Positions 24,250-35,400 of a stretch of DNA of 64,000 bases are shown in pieces. The stretch spans positions 27,243 to 91,242 of the forward strand of contig FJOG01000038.1 of the NCBI GenBank assembly GCA_900073065.1, read 5' to 3'. Made by a program: the position numbers and the translations under genes. Numbering within the stretch: the first letter of the stretch is position 1; each line of letters opens with the position of its first letter. The stretch is from Phialocephala subalpina. Taxonomy: Eukaryota > Ascomycota > Leotiomycetes > Helotiales > Mollisiaceae. The notes beneath the pieces were generated by a model, which ran no database searches, was not told the origin of the DNA, and saw only the letters and a list, made by a program, of their open reading frames with translations.

Positions 24250-24512
24250 CGCCTAAGGACGTACGGCTACCCCAGATCGAGTTCAGTTCCACGAGTCTCC
24301 TCAGATTGGCCGCCTTTGGGAAGCTTCCATAGAGCTATCCGTCCTCAATAAAAAGAGTCACAAGATAATAAGGGGCCGCACTATTCTCATTACGGCGGGT
24401 GCAATAGGACTTCTCCGGTTTGGCTGTTTCGAAGAACTCGGTTACTCATATTTATCGGTTGATGTTAAGGATTGTGGTAGAGCTAGCGCAGCCTTTCGCT
24501 TTCAAAAATAGC
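24250..24512 (+). pseudogene. Coding-like fragment with SDR-like strand, and local repeat
   Basis: One plus-strand frame reads ESPQIGRLWEASIEL, then IIRGRTILITAGAIGLL and FEELGYSYLSVDVKD before a TAG near 24510. The RTILITAGAIG part looks like the first strand and turn of a Rossmann fold, but the glycine pattern is incomplete, so no enzyme is assigned. The block around 24373-24415 (GCACTATTCTCA...) recurs in diverged form at 24967-25010, where it reads SGRTILTTSSVIG. The end of this fragment also carries the AQPFAFK repeat shared with 17150. Confidence 0.35.
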
Positions 24513-24959
24513 AGCCTCGTTAAGGATGGAAGCTCAAGTCCCCTCGGTTTTGCAGAAAGCTTAGGTAGCACGCAAATGTCCTCGTGAAATCCGATCGAAC
24601 CCTCCGAGATGTGCGAAACCAGGAGCACGACTCTTGCATCGGTACGGTCTCTCGCTTCTATCACTCACAACGAACACACCCATCTCCCCCTTTGGAGCTT
24701 CGATTGCCGAGTAGGCCTCTCCAGATGGTACCGCGTATCCTTTAGTGAAGAGTAAGAAGCGGTGGATATGTGCTTCCATCTTCTCCTTCATCGCAGCTCG
24801 AGGTTGGGGAGAGAGTTAGGGCCCCCAACTCAGATCGGTCCAGCAGGCATCTTGTTCAAGCATTGGTGGGTAGCTCGAAAGGAATGGCTCTTCGTCCAGC
24901 TTTCCGCCGTACCGTCTGTCCAAGAGATTTTGGGCAGTGCCGTCCGTTCTCAAGGATGA

Positions 24960-25015
24960 GACCACAGAGCGGTCGCACTATTCTCACTACGTCGAGTGTA
25001 ATAGGATGTCAACCT
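24960..25015 (+). repeat. Diverged repeat, copy 2 (pairs with 24368)
   Basis: Matches 24368-24420 with about one difference in six bases by eye over roughly 45 bases, in the same orientation and about 595 bp away. Confidence 0.5.
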
Positions 25016-25557
25016 GTCGATGAGGCTGCTGGCGGGTGATATACCATCTGCAAGATTTGGGTTCCGATAGGAAGGTAGCAAAGCTGGAGACCATCAGCAT
25101 CGTGGATAGCAAGACCCGGGATATTGAATCCAAATCAGCACATACTCTTTCACGGGCCGATACTATTAAAATTGAGAAGATAGGGACTCCTAACAGCGTT
25201 GTATTTAAGATCGAAATTCCCTAGGGGAGGGAAACAACGACGGTATCCCCAACGGCAGCAACGACTCCGTCTCCCAAGTCGATTCAGTCCGCAACAAAGT
25301 CATCCAGAAGCGCTACGAGGCTCGTGAAGCCTCATACTCCTAGGCACCTCGCGCCACATCCAGCTTCCCGCCGTATGATCTGCAATGAAGGAGCTGTTGG
25401 TGAGGGCTCCTGGTTCGTGACTAGATAGTCCACGGTTCTCGAGAGGAGTTGGTGTAATAGCGATGAGGATTAAGAAGGAGCTTGAGTGAAGCAATTGGGG
25501 AGCGACCTAATCAGACCGCTGAATATGATCGATTAGATCAAGCATCTTTAACATAGC

Positions 25558-25902
25558 ATCTGTGCTCCCGATCTCGAAAACTTCCTCGAATCGAAATGGC
25601 TCTCGGTCAAGGGCCTCGCGAAGTTTCTAGGCGGCAAACATCTCCTCGACTCGCTCGATGCTCTCCTGCCACAATTCGGCAAGACTTCTCAGGACGATCC
25701 CAAAGAGCTTGCTGACACACAATTCTCGAACTCGCACTGTTTCGGCCCTTGCTTGGTTCGTGGGGTTTCTGCTGAGTCGGAGGGTGTTCGAGAGTACAAG
25801 ACCGTTCCGGCAAACGACGATCCCTTGAAGCTATCGATCGACTCAGCGTCTTTGAGACCCTATTGTGTGGATATTATACGGAGTATGGGTGGGAAACGAT
25901 GA
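25558..25902 (+). pseudogene. Exon-like open frame, unidentified
   Basis: A frame of about 115 codons without any ATG, closing at TGA near 25902. It reads LENFLESKWLSVKGLAKFL, then DSLDALLPQFGKTSQDD and CFGPCLVRGVSAESEG. Coding-like composition and the lack of a start make it look like an internal exon or a captured fragment. No family recognised. Confidence 0.35.
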
Positions 25903-26165
25903 GGGATGCAAGCGCTGTTTGACGACCTTCGAGCAACTTCATCTCCACCACTCAAAAGCGAGCTGAATGGGGACCGGTCAGAAGGGAAGAGAGAGTATCA
26001 ACAGCGGGGAAAAAGTCAATCTAGTCAAATCGGGATTCTTCGAGAAGCCTTGTATCAACAGACTTTCGATCCATGACAAGCTCAGACTTTCGGGTACTCC
26101 GTTGACGTCTTGGCCGCCATAGCACAGCTAGAAGGAACGCGAAAGACATCGGATCATGAAGGCAG

Positions 26166-26540
26166 TTGTATGTAATGATTAGTGACCTTTCGTTGTTCCG
26201 ATCCAGATACGATTGTCAGTCATCCCGCGCATGGAGCTGTGGGCGAGGTGCACTTGTGTTCCTGGTTCAAGTGGCAGACTCTGGGCATGCCAAGAAGCTC
26301 AATGCCTTCATTGGCGGTGTCGGTGTTGAAGACTTCAAGTCTGGTCAGACCAAGATGAAGTCTGCCTTGGTCGACTTCCCGTCGAACGACGATGACTACG
26401 ATGTCAAGAACTGGGAAATGCTCAGCGAACTCGATGCTGGCGAATTTGAACGTCTCGCAAACGCAGAGATTGAGACCAGATTCCCCGAGCAGTATGCTAA
26501 GCGCAAGGCAGACAAGCTCAGCTACATCTATCCTGATTGA
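26166..26540 (+). pseudogene. Chimeric ORF: inositol-1-P synthase piece fused to fructose-2,6-bisphosphatase-like piece
   Basis: A 124-codon frame built of two unrelated parts. The first, about residues 47-71 (FIGGVGVEDFKSGQTKMKS then ALVDF), matches the core of myo-inositol-1-phosphate synthase, where a GDDFKSGQTKxKSVLVDF block binds NAD and substrate. Directly after it, from residue 78 on, NWEMLSELDAG and EIETRFPEQYAKRKADKL resemble the phosphatase half of 6-phosphofructo-2-kinase/fructose-2,6-bisphosphatase, which has a 'LxELDAG...EI...FPE.YA.R..DK..Y.YP' block. The order is that of neither enzyme, and both parts are far too short to work. The first assignment is solid at motif level, the second moderate. 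I read it as juxtaposed gene fragments rather than a functional fusion. Confidence 0.5.
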
Positions 26541-26599
26541 CTTACTAGTAGCGACTTGAACTTGACAGAGGCCGCCGATTACTGCGCCATTACCTCCGT

Positions 26600-26860
26600 G
26601 TGAGACATCGGTTCCGCGAAGAGAGTCGAGTGGGATGGCACGGTCTACAACCGGGTGATGTGCACCACGACCATGGTGGTACTACCATTTACGCAAAGAG
26701 CCTCATCGAGGAATTCTCCGCAAAGATGATCAACAACTCCTCGACAGATGTGTGTGTGGGAGGCTCTCACGGCAGTTTCAGTTTTACTGACGCTTCGGCG
26801 GATTATCTTTCCGTGGTGAAATTGGCGATCTCCAACTCGAAAGGATTCTTCTGAAGAGCT
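26600..26860 (+). pseudogene. Coding-like fragment, unidentified
   Basis: Open for 84 codons with GGTTIYAKSLIEEFSAKM and a Ser/Asp-rich end. A different frame over the same DNA reads SAKRVEWDGTVYNRVM, also protein-like. No family recognised. Lies between the chimeric fragment and the GATA remnant. Confidence 0.25.
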
Positions 26861-27059
26861 TTCAATCCTAAAGAGAGTCATGTCCTGGTTTTCGAAGAAG
26901 CATGATCCCAAGGGTACAAATAGCGGCAATGAACACTCATCCCAGCTTGATGGCAGTACTCTGTCGACCGTCAACGCATCTGGTCAGACCTTCGAGCCTC
27001 GAGAAGGAGCACCGAAAATTGTCTGTTGGACTAGTCTCTGCCGTGAACTCTCTTGCCGT

Positions 27060-27300
27060 CACTCGAACAAACACCCCACCATCTCCCACCTCTACCACTG
27101 CCGCTGATGCTGACAAGAGACCCGTAACCCTGCGACCATATGCTCTGCAATGCCTGCGGCCTGTTCTTCAAGCTGCATTGCGTTTGTGGGGATGGCACTT
27201 GCTTTCGTGCATGGAGTTTTCAGATCGGATGTAGCTTTCTTGGGGACAGAGGACCGGAGTGGGAGTTCCAGATGCAAAAACATCGACCGATGGCCAAATC
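27060..27300 (+). pseudogene. GATA zinc-finger remnant
   Basis: The frame at 27140 reads MLCNACGLFFKLH, the second half of a type IV GATA finger (CNACGLxxKLH), in which two cysteines bind zinc and the following helix reads DNA. The first Cys pair and the 'TPLWRR' loop expected about 20 residues upstream are missing; instead a Thr/Ser/Pro stretch (NTPPSPTSTTAAD) is seen in another frame. About 45 bp downstream a shifted frame has HGVFRSD, reminiscent of the basic tail after the finger, so at least one indel lies between. It is a broken piece of a fungal GATA transcription factor. Confidence 0.55.
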
Positions 27301-27568
27301 ATACAGCATTGTCCAGGGTTTCCTCTGATGAGTTCAAACTCCTGCTACTCAATCCATTTGAATCCACGATTTCTGTCATTCCCCGCCGAACCCACTCAGA
27401 GCTTTTGCAAGATTTCTGGCACGGATAGCGAAGCCTTTCCATGCGCCACTCCTGAGCCAAACTCTGTCGCGGTCGTTGCTGAGGCTCGTCACCACGGAGA
27501 ATAAGAGGACAACCGCTGGTGTACCCGGAGACAAGTAGGCTGGTTATGGAGAGCGGGATAGGATCAGG

Positions 27569-27614
27569 GACGTTGGATGTTGGACGTTGGGCGTTGGACG
27601 TTGGACGTTGGACG
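27569..27614 (+). repeat. 7-bp minisatellite
   Basis: About 6.5 copies of GACGTTG with two variant units (GATGTTG and GGCGTTG). No coding role seen. Confidence 0.8.
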
Positions 27615-28084
27615 AGAAGACAACAGCTACCTTTGCTGATTCTCATTCGCACCATAGCGTGAGAGTGGTTATGTTTTCTGTCGAATAGGCCACACGAGCG
27701 ACGACCCACAGTTCGATAAAAGGCGAATCGACCATGCCTAGAGTGGAGATGATTGTGACAGGCTCGAGTATCTCATGAAGCGCCACGATAATGAGAAGTG
27801 GCTTCACATGCAAGCCAGCTTCGACACCTGGTCTGGTGGCATGGTTACAACTGAGTTCATTGAGAATTTTCATGGGTGGTGGTGGTGCCGTTTGTGTGAT
27901 AGTCAACGCTTGGTGGTCGGGGTCGATTTGTGTCTTTATTCGGGGAGATGGTGACCAGCGCCCTCCGCTTTAGACGAGAGTCGGATTCACAGAGTTTCTT
28001 TCGATTGAGCGGTTCTTCCATCATTGATTGAACGCCGTATTCAAGCCAATCTCCAAAGGGCTCCTAGCTTTCTAAGATTCTGTG

Positions 28085-28165
28085 ACGTGTGTCTTTAGGC
28101 CAAGCTCAAGCCATGAAGTGCTATGCTTGCGGCAAGCTCGGACATATCTCTCGTGAGTGACTTCC
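28085..28165 (+). pseudogene. CCHC zinc-knuckle fragment (GIS2/CNBP-like) with intron end
   Basis: After a splice-acceptor-like TCTTTAG at about 28100 the frame reads AQAQAMKCYACGKLGHISRE and then TGA. CxxCxxxxGHxxxx is a zinc knuckle as in the single-strand nucleic-acid binding proteins of the GIS2/CNBP family, where a seventh position Cys should follow; here it is replaced by the stop. One knuckle out of the usual five to seven is present. The apparent intron end on its left suggests the fragment came from genomic DNA, not from mRNA. Confidence 0.5.
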
Positions 28166-28559
28166 TGGGTGGTTAGTCAAACATGCCGCTAGGGTTCCCC
28201 AGAGGAGCACCCAGACCGCAGACATTCGACAGACAAGTCTCAGACCCAAACATATCCAGCGGATCCCCCCCTGGCACTGGTCGAAGAATGAGTATCAGCG
28301 ACCCGCGCAGCGACAGCGCATGCAAATGCAAGCTATAGCTTCTAATCATATTGAGACGCGAAGAGCAGGAACAGAAACAAGTTGAGGCTGTCCGAATGCG
28401 GCAAGAAGCGGACGAGTACAACACATCTCTTCCACAGAAGATGCCCAGGCACAGCAGGAGGTTGGTGGTGGCGGTACAGCAATGTAAGTGCAACTCACCG
28501 AGAGCAGCTCCACCAGCACTCTCTCTTGGGGCCTAAATACAAGCTACATCCGCGCCAAC

Positions 28560-28910
28560 TCCAAACAATGCCCTAATGAGAAACATGCGCCCCCATCAAA
28601 CCGCCGAAGAGATCGCGCGACCATTTTTGATCTAGACTCTCCAGGTGTTGAGCTCGCGCTTGCCCGCTCTCGATCAATCTCCCGGTCATCGGATCCGAAA
28701 GAGGAAGAGGCATTAGAACCTCCAGCTCCAGAGTCACAACTGCCTCCTAGACGATCAGTATGGCCAGCGGTGGCTAAAGGAGGTCCCGGAGTCAAGGCTC
28801 GACGATTGAGCTTGCGTCTTCCCGATGACTTGATTGTCGAAGCGCACGATCTGCACGCTGATTTCGACTATCTGAGCAAATTGAGTCTGAAGTGCAAGCG
28901 GATGTGGTCG
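28560..28910 (+). pseudogene. Possible fragment of a fungal Ser/Thr kinase linker
   Basis: An open frame with Ser/Arg-rich sequence (RSRSISRSSDPKEEE), a Pro-rich part and then KARRLSLRLPDDLIVEAHDL. The last block resembles the 'RRLSLxLPDDFxVD' linker found just before the catalytic domain of HAL-type fungal kinases, but no kinase domain follows. The assignment is from memory of the motif and weak. Confidence 0.28.
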
Positions 28911-30058
28911 TGTCCAAAGCCTTGCAGATGGGTGACACCATTTCTCACCACCGGCAGCGTGATTTGGATATGGCAAAGTCGCCGCTCTTTCTCATTGAGA
29001 ACTGGTACTCCAAAGGTCACAATGCCACCCCTTGTTATCTTATTAGGGAGTTGAAAAGAACATGCGACATTCTAGACTGGCCAACGATCTACGACGACGT
29101 ACAAATTGCTGAACGATGCACGACTATCATGGATAACAAGCCCTCTCTCTGAAGTTCAACGACCGCGACAACCTATCTGGAGGTGCAGTTTAGATGTGGG
29201 AAGGGGAACGGGGTGTATGGTCGATGGAGGCGGAGGAGGGAGACGGGGGGGCATTGAGATTCGGGGGCGTTAATCGGCCGAGCGATGAAAAGTGCTTCGA
29301 TCGGAGTTTGTACTGGAGTCCTGTGTTAGCGATGCTTGGGTAGTATGGAAGGGGTCTTACTCATGCTTTGGTAAAATGCAACTCTTCCTTCGAAGATGTA
29401 TGCGTCCTCGTTGGTATGGTGATGTGACGGAATTGGTGACGAAGCTGGCAGTTTTTTTTATCGAGGGCGAGCGCGGTATATATATGTGAAGGAGTCCGAA
29501 GACGTGATCTCGAGGGAGCATTGGTGTCAAGGGATTAGGGGTGATGCAGTTCCAAAATGCCGATTGCTTCGTCAGCGAGGTTATGTCTGAGACACGAGGT
29601 GTGCGTTCCTCGCAGGAGAAGCATCAAGTCAGCAAAGTTGCACCACTCGTCCCCCTCTTCCACTTGCCAGGTGATTGGCAAGGATCGTCAAGCAGAGGGT
29701 TATTGACAGTAGCCTCAGGATATATATAAGAAAGGAGGGGGAAAATAAATGTGTCACGGTATCATCATTGACCACCGAGAAACTCAACAAGCTGTTCGAG
29801 AAAAGAATGATCACTATGTTGTTCAAGGCATCGCTCTATGTTACTGCTTTTAGACGTCGCTCCAAATGCAATTCCCATAAACTTTCAAGTCAGAATACTG
29901 ATCCAGAGTTCAGGAGGGGAAGTTGACTTACAGAACAACTCCAAGAAACTCCCATCAGGTTGGACGTCGCCTGGAACGGCTTCTGTCAATACTTCGACCA
30001 GTGTGTCGGAGTGAGCGGAAGCAGACTCACCAGGTCTGTTTTGATATCTTCTCAACCA

Positions 30059-31573
30059 CTACTTCTTGTAGAAGCCAGCAATCAAGAATGCCAACTCAAG
30101 AGACTGCTTCTCATTCAATCTCGGGTCACAATAACTCGTATAGTTCAACGACAAGTCATCATCATCAAGCCCCTCACTCCCTCCAGTACACTCCGTAACT
30201 GCATCCCCCGTCATCTCCAAATGGACACCCCCAAGATAGCTATTCAGCTCTCGATGAATCGCCAACGTCTGTCTCAACTCCGACAAAATGTCTTCAAATT
30301 GGCGAGTCTTGATACCAGTCGCAGTGCTGCGAGTATTTCCATGCATAGGATCGCATTGCCAGACCACTTTGCCTTTGTACTCGCTATTCTGGACTTCCTT
30401 GATGTGGGGAGCGAGGAGGCTAGTGACCTTATCTGCGCCGAATCGAGTAATGAGCGTTACTTTTCCAACTTCTTTCCTAGGGTTCAGCCGACGGAGGAGA
30501 GTGAGGACATCGGATGTTTCGGTTGTGGGACCGATTTTGATGCCGATAGGATTTGCGAGACCTCTGAAGAACTCGACGTGAGCGCCGTCAATCTGCCTCG
30601 TGCGGTCACCGATCCAGAGGAAGTGCGCTGAGGTGTCATAGTTCAAGTCTTTGTCAGCCTGGAAAGCATCTGTGGGAGGAAGGGCGTTCGCGGGAGCAGC
30701 GGACAATTTAAGTGTTCGAGTAAGTGCTTGCTCGTATTGGAGAAGGAGACCTTCGTGGCTGGTGTAGAGATCTACGGTTTGGAGCTGGCCGGCTGTGTCT
30801 GCTCCTACGGTTCGCATGAAGTTGAGGGATTCGGTGATTGAGGAGACGATTTGGGAGTATTTTGTTTGGAGTTCGGGGTCTCGGACGTGACCGAGCCCCC
30901 AGTCTAGGGGACGGTGCAGGTCGGCGATGCCAGAGGAGATAGATGCTCGGACATAGTTCAGAGTCGCTGCGGAGTGGAAGTAGGCGCTGCAAATGTCAGT
31001 GACATGTCCGCCGGGAAAACAAGGGAAAGCTCACCTGACCAGTCTTGAGGGATCTAAAGCCCGTTCATTGACTGGGTAGCCGTTCAAGATGTCACCTCTG
31101 AAAGAAGGAACTTGTTTGCCATTGATGGTTTCGTTTGGACTGGATCGTGGTTTGGCGTATTGCCCCGCCATTCTAGCAATGCGGACGACCGGCTTGTTGA
31201 GACCCGAGATCAAGACTAAACTCATTTGCAAGAGCAATTTGATCTTGGACTCGATAGCTTCGGGTTCACAGTAGTCGAACAATTCCGCGCAGTCGCCTCC
31301 CTGGAGGAGGAAAGCTTTGCCCTCAGCACAGTCGCGGAGAGATGCCTTCAACTTCTCAATCTCGAAAGGGGTTACGATTGGTGGTAAGCGACGAAGTTTG
31401 GCCAGAGCAAGTTCAACCTGGGCTTGATTGTCATAGTCTGGAGATTGCTTGATAGGTTTCTTGGTCCAGGAATCTGGTTTCCATGCTTTTGCTAGTGAAC
31501 GGCCTCCCTTGCCATCCAAGCCGAGGTCGTTGTCTTCCACCTCTAAGGACGGAACTTCTTCTTTCGCCGACAT
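30059..31573 (-). CDS. 3-deoxy-7-phosphoheptulonate synthase, class II (DAHP synthase)
   Basis: Two exons, complement(join(30059..30986,31035..31573)), 488 residues from the MSAKEEVPSLE start; a second in-frame ATG at 31612 would add 13 residues. The 48-bp intron (GTGAGC...TTGCAG) joins PSRLV to SAYFHSAATLNYV. The enzyme condenses phosphoenolpyruvate and erythrose 4-phosphate, the entry step of the shikimate pathway, in the cytosol. Plant-type signatures are plain: LLQGGDCAELF (metal Cys), VRIARMAGQYAKPRSS (substrate phosphate Arg), VVWQCDPMHGNT (metal His), GGVHLEMTGD (metal Glu) and YTSYCDPRLNEKQSLELAF (metal Asp). All four metal ligands are present and length is normal, so it should be active. 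Divergent to the HYPK-like gene, with about 300 bp between starts. Confidence 0.93.
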
Positions 31574-31870
31574 CTTGGAGCTTGCCAACATCAAGGAACT
31601 GGAAGCAAACATATGGTGATTGTGAAGTCGCGGTCTTGAACTCTGGAATGATTCACGCGTTGTGGGGTAATAATTTTCAAGAGCATGGTCATATCTCGGC
31701 TATATTGCCTATTCAGGGATCGCCTTCTTTTCGATTGTCTTATCGTCGACCATACTGCCACCGCCCGAAGCTTCCAAAATTGACGACACTCTTTGTGCTG
31801 CTCTACCTCCAGTACCCAGTTCTTGACCCCGACGTCCAACACTCCTCCTTTCCTACCATCCACCTTCACA

Positions 31871-32452
31871 ATGGCAGAGACTCAACCACCAAATGTAGTG
31901 GAAGGCGCCACCACTGGAGACATCGACGAAGAAGTTCCGATCGCAGCAAAATCTGCAGAAGACAGGAAAGCAGCGGCTGCTCTCTCGACGCTTGATAACA
32001 GGGAAGATGACTCTGCGGGGGCAAAGGATGTTGATCAAGAGGCTGTGAGGAAGGCAATGGAGAGATTGGGAGGGGCGGCGGAGATGAATGGGAAAGTTGC
32101 GAAGAAGGATGAGACAAAGGTGGTGAAGAAGGCTGTCAAGGTTGATCCTGCTGATGTTACGCTGTTGGTATGTTTGTGCGCTGTTGACTTCCCTTTCGCA
32201 TCTGCCTTGCAGACGCCCCCCTTTCTTTGGCGAAATATGCCGACTGTTTATTACAGTTTGCAGCCCCGCATTGCCCCGCGCTGCTACTTCAAAGCTTGGT
32301 GCATTGGGCTTTGACATTGAAGACCTCACTAACAGATAATTTTACAGGTCGAGGAGCTCGAACTCACGAAAACCAAGGCTACGGATTTGCTTAAGGCTCA
32401 TGATGGAGACGCAACGAAGGCATTGAAGGCATACATTGCACCAGCAGCATAA
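31871..32452 (+). CDS. HYPK-like UBA-domain protein (NatA / ribosome-associated)
   Basis: Two exons, join(31871..32167,32348..32452), 133 residues. The start context TTCACAATGGC is good. The 180-bp intron (GTATGT...TTACAG) joins DPADVTLL to VEELELTKTKATDLLKAHDG in frame. The C-terminal 45 residues form a UBA-like helix bundle, as in HYPK and the NAC alpha subunit, ending DATKALKAYIAPAA. Upstream is a Lys/Glu-rich helix (AVRKAMERLGGAAEM) and an acidic N-terminus. HYPK binds the NatA N-terminal acetyltransferase at the ribosome and modulates it; the fungal member presumably does the same. Small size and domain order fit the family. Confidence 0.85.
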
Positions 32453-35400
32453 GGGTGTGGGTCACAAAAGTTATCATCTTCTTCATGGATTTGGGCATAG
32501 CAATGGAGTTAAGGGCATATCGAGGGTACCACAACCCTCGCAAAATCTCTGTTACCAGTGGTAGATGTATCTGAGGCCGAATATTCCCGACTTGGTTGGA
32601 GAAACGCATAGACTTGATCGAGGGCCTTCTACTGCCAGTGCACATTTGATTTGAGGTGGTGAAAATCGCGATTCATTTATGCCTGCGTGCGATTGCAATA
32701 TGCCAGATACTTCAATACATCGTAATCCTTCATTCCTTCCTTACTGCGACTAGCTTGATGTTGTCCAGCTCGTGCATCACTTGCCTACGCTTGTATTGTC
32801 CGTCCTTCTCGCCGACCACCATGTAGAAGAAAGACTTGATTAGAAAGAACTAAGTCTATAAAAATTAAACGGTTAGCGTTGTCAATTGTAGGATTGTAAG
32901 CTTGAGGGAGGTAGATTGGAGGGCTCTTTCAGAACGATCGAGGACATGTACAGGCAGGCGTTTGCGGCCTAAGTTCTGGTTCCTTATTTTTGCATGGAGG
33001 AAGCGAGGCATTTTCGGCAACTTGAAAGTGGCTGGCTCTTCCCCGGGCAAGTGGTCGTATAGATTTAAATAATTACTTTTTATTTCAGGAACGATAAGAT
33101 TCATCGAGGAGCCTAAAAAGCTCCTTGGTGTGGTCTCTGCTCTTTCCTTTTGCATTTTTGGGCGATTCTAATAACATACCAGCTTGAGATTCAGAACGAA
33201 GGAACCTCATCCGTATTCTTCGCGATCTAGCGGGTAATGTTTTTGTAGAATCTTCAAGCTGTTTTAAATTCAGTAGCCTCAGTGCTTTACTCTTAGGTTT
33301 GTATTGACCCCTAGTCATTTTTGGGGAATGCTTTTCAAGCTCGACATGCGGGTGAAGCGAGGACTTCTATTCGGCGAAAATAAGCCTATCCATTTTATTG
33401 GCCCTTACGGATTTAAATACGCAGATTTTATGCGTCTAGATAGAGGACATTGAGCTTTGAAAAAAGCTGTTAGTGGTCTCGGTCTAGATATCTCTTCTTT
33501 TTTTATTCTTCTTTTTTATCCTTGTTGTGAACAAGTATCGATCACCGCCGAAAAACATATATAATCACCTGACCTCAATATTCTACCTCTTGAATATGAA
33601 TCATCCACGCACGATAGATTATTTTTCTTTTGATTCTGCTTCCTCTTGGTGTGCTGATCGCAGATATAGCTCAAGTATTTTGTAGAATTTGAAGAGTTTT
33701 TTTGCGTGGCATGTCACGCCTCAATCCAAGCGAACAAACTCCAGTGTGCTACAACACGTCAAGCTTGGGGCCCCTCTCCAGAATACAGGATGTGAGAGTG
33801 GACTCGTTTAAAATTGACCAGCGCGTAGCATCGAAAACTCCTTTGACTTCGTCTCCATTTTTGCAGATCCGAAGTGTTCAGATCTGCGATTCCTGGGGAG
33901 GTTCAGGAATCGATAGCGAGTCTTATAGCGATATAGGTCGTTTGGGACTTTGAAATTATGATGTACTGCGTAAAAGTGAACAGTCGATCAGCTCCTTGCA
34001 AAGTTTGCAGCCGGAAGGTTGTGAGTCTGCTGAATCTTTGAAGTGTTATAGGTGCTCGTCGCTGTTATCAGCCCACTTGCCCGTACGTGATGCCCTCCCC
34101 AGAAAATAATTGCCTCCCAGTTGAAAGGTATGAAGATTTAAATAAACGAATGCATATCAGATCCCACTGGGAATTCCTGTTTCACGACGGGAGCTTTCAA
34201 TGGGATTGGGGATTTCCTTTTTGCCCCTCCACCCGAGAAACCCAAGCAGTTCAAACCTAGATTAGTTCTTCTTTTTAACCTTTCCTCTTCTTCGAATACC
34301 AGCTTAAGATGCACCGTTCTTACTAGAAGCTCGAGTTCTGGGTCTTTGAATTATCTCTTCTTTATTGTATTTGTGATATCAAAAGTCTGGTGCCGCGTTT
34401 GTTTACCGAGCCGTAGTTCATTCCTGTCCAGCGAGCCGAGATCTCGCCTTCTTATTCACTCCGATTCTCGGACCATGAACGAACATAATCGTGAGGCGCA
34501 CGTAGCTAGATCAGCTGTTGTAAGCCTTTTATGGTCCCATTTCCCCGCTCTAGAGGGAGCCTTTAGCCTGGGCATTCCCCCTTCTAGTATTTCCACGCAT
34601 GTTTCCTTCGACTTTGAAACTCAACTTTGTTGGGAATATTCCTAGGGTTGCCCTTAGATTACTATGCCTTTTCCCAGCCATGGAGAATGGAAAGGCAATG
34701 AATTCGTGACAATCTATCGACTTTTTCAATCTTATTGAGAGTGGCCTCGAGAAATGGTTTTCTATCGCACATATTTTGCTTTCTGTTACTATATCTGTCG
34801 CCAAAACCATCCACTCTCAACACACCCCGAGTTTAGATGATCGTCACAGTTCTTCTCTCCCACATCTCTTTCCACTCCTGCGAGTGTTTTTTCTCTATAC
34901 CTTGGACAGCGATGTAACTCGCGCGCCTATACATATCATCCCCGTTATCGACCTTGGTCAATATCAAGCCAGATCCACGATATAAAATTCTCTCTTCCCA
35001 ACCTGCGATTCGAATACTGACAGTGAGGACAACATACTCGTGCCCCGAGAGCAGATCACAGTCTATTCTCCATTCCGGTTCTAGCTTCTCGATCCCCTAT
35101 CCATTGATTACAGAACTGTTGTTCGTCGGTATTAGCTCACCCATCACTTCAAAGGATATATACAGCACCAACAGGAACACTCACAGAAGATAGTCCCCAT
35201 CCTTCCTATTAACCTTGAAGGTACTTGACGACGCCTCTATCCTCCCCTCCACATCCTCCGGCTCATCAAAATACGCATGCGCTGCATCCCCTTCCGGGTA
35301 CGAAATCGACAGCACCTGCGAACTGCGCACCAACCTCTTTGTCAAGCCCGACAACACCAATTCTCCACCCTCAGCCTGCATGCACTGATTCTCTCCCCGT

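Larger units (their letters stand above)
15032..29950. other. 15-kb gene-fragment mosaic with no intact gene
   Basis: GC content is like that of the neighbouring genes, yet no complete gene is present over about 14.9 kb. Instead, short exon-like frames with protein-like composition recur, separated by stops and frame changes, mostly reading on the plus strand. Identified pieces are listed separately (inositol-1-phosphate synthase/fructose-bisphosphatase-like, GATA finger, CCHC knuckle, a kinase-like linker). Unidentified but coding-like open stretches include 17230-17395, 18660-18975, 19447-19823, 20367-20690, 21115-21180, 23760-23990 and 25036-25224. Some segments occur twice in diverged form. 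From 15032 to about 16200 and from 29160 to 29950 I see nothing beyond short open frames. The region could be a transposon that captured gene pieces, an old segmental duplication, or a set of decayed genes; no transposase, terminal repeat or target duplication was found by eye. Confidence 0.55.

Noticed and set aside
24250..24512. Fatty-acid synthase or SDR assignment for the RTILITAGAIG segment
   Set aside because: Only one strand-turn motif is visible and the glycine pattern is incomplete, so no enzyme name is justified.
15032..29950. Naming the mosaic a Helitron or Starship
   Set aside because: No Rep/helicase, tyrosine recombinase, terminal hairpin, inverted repeat or target duplication was found by eye.
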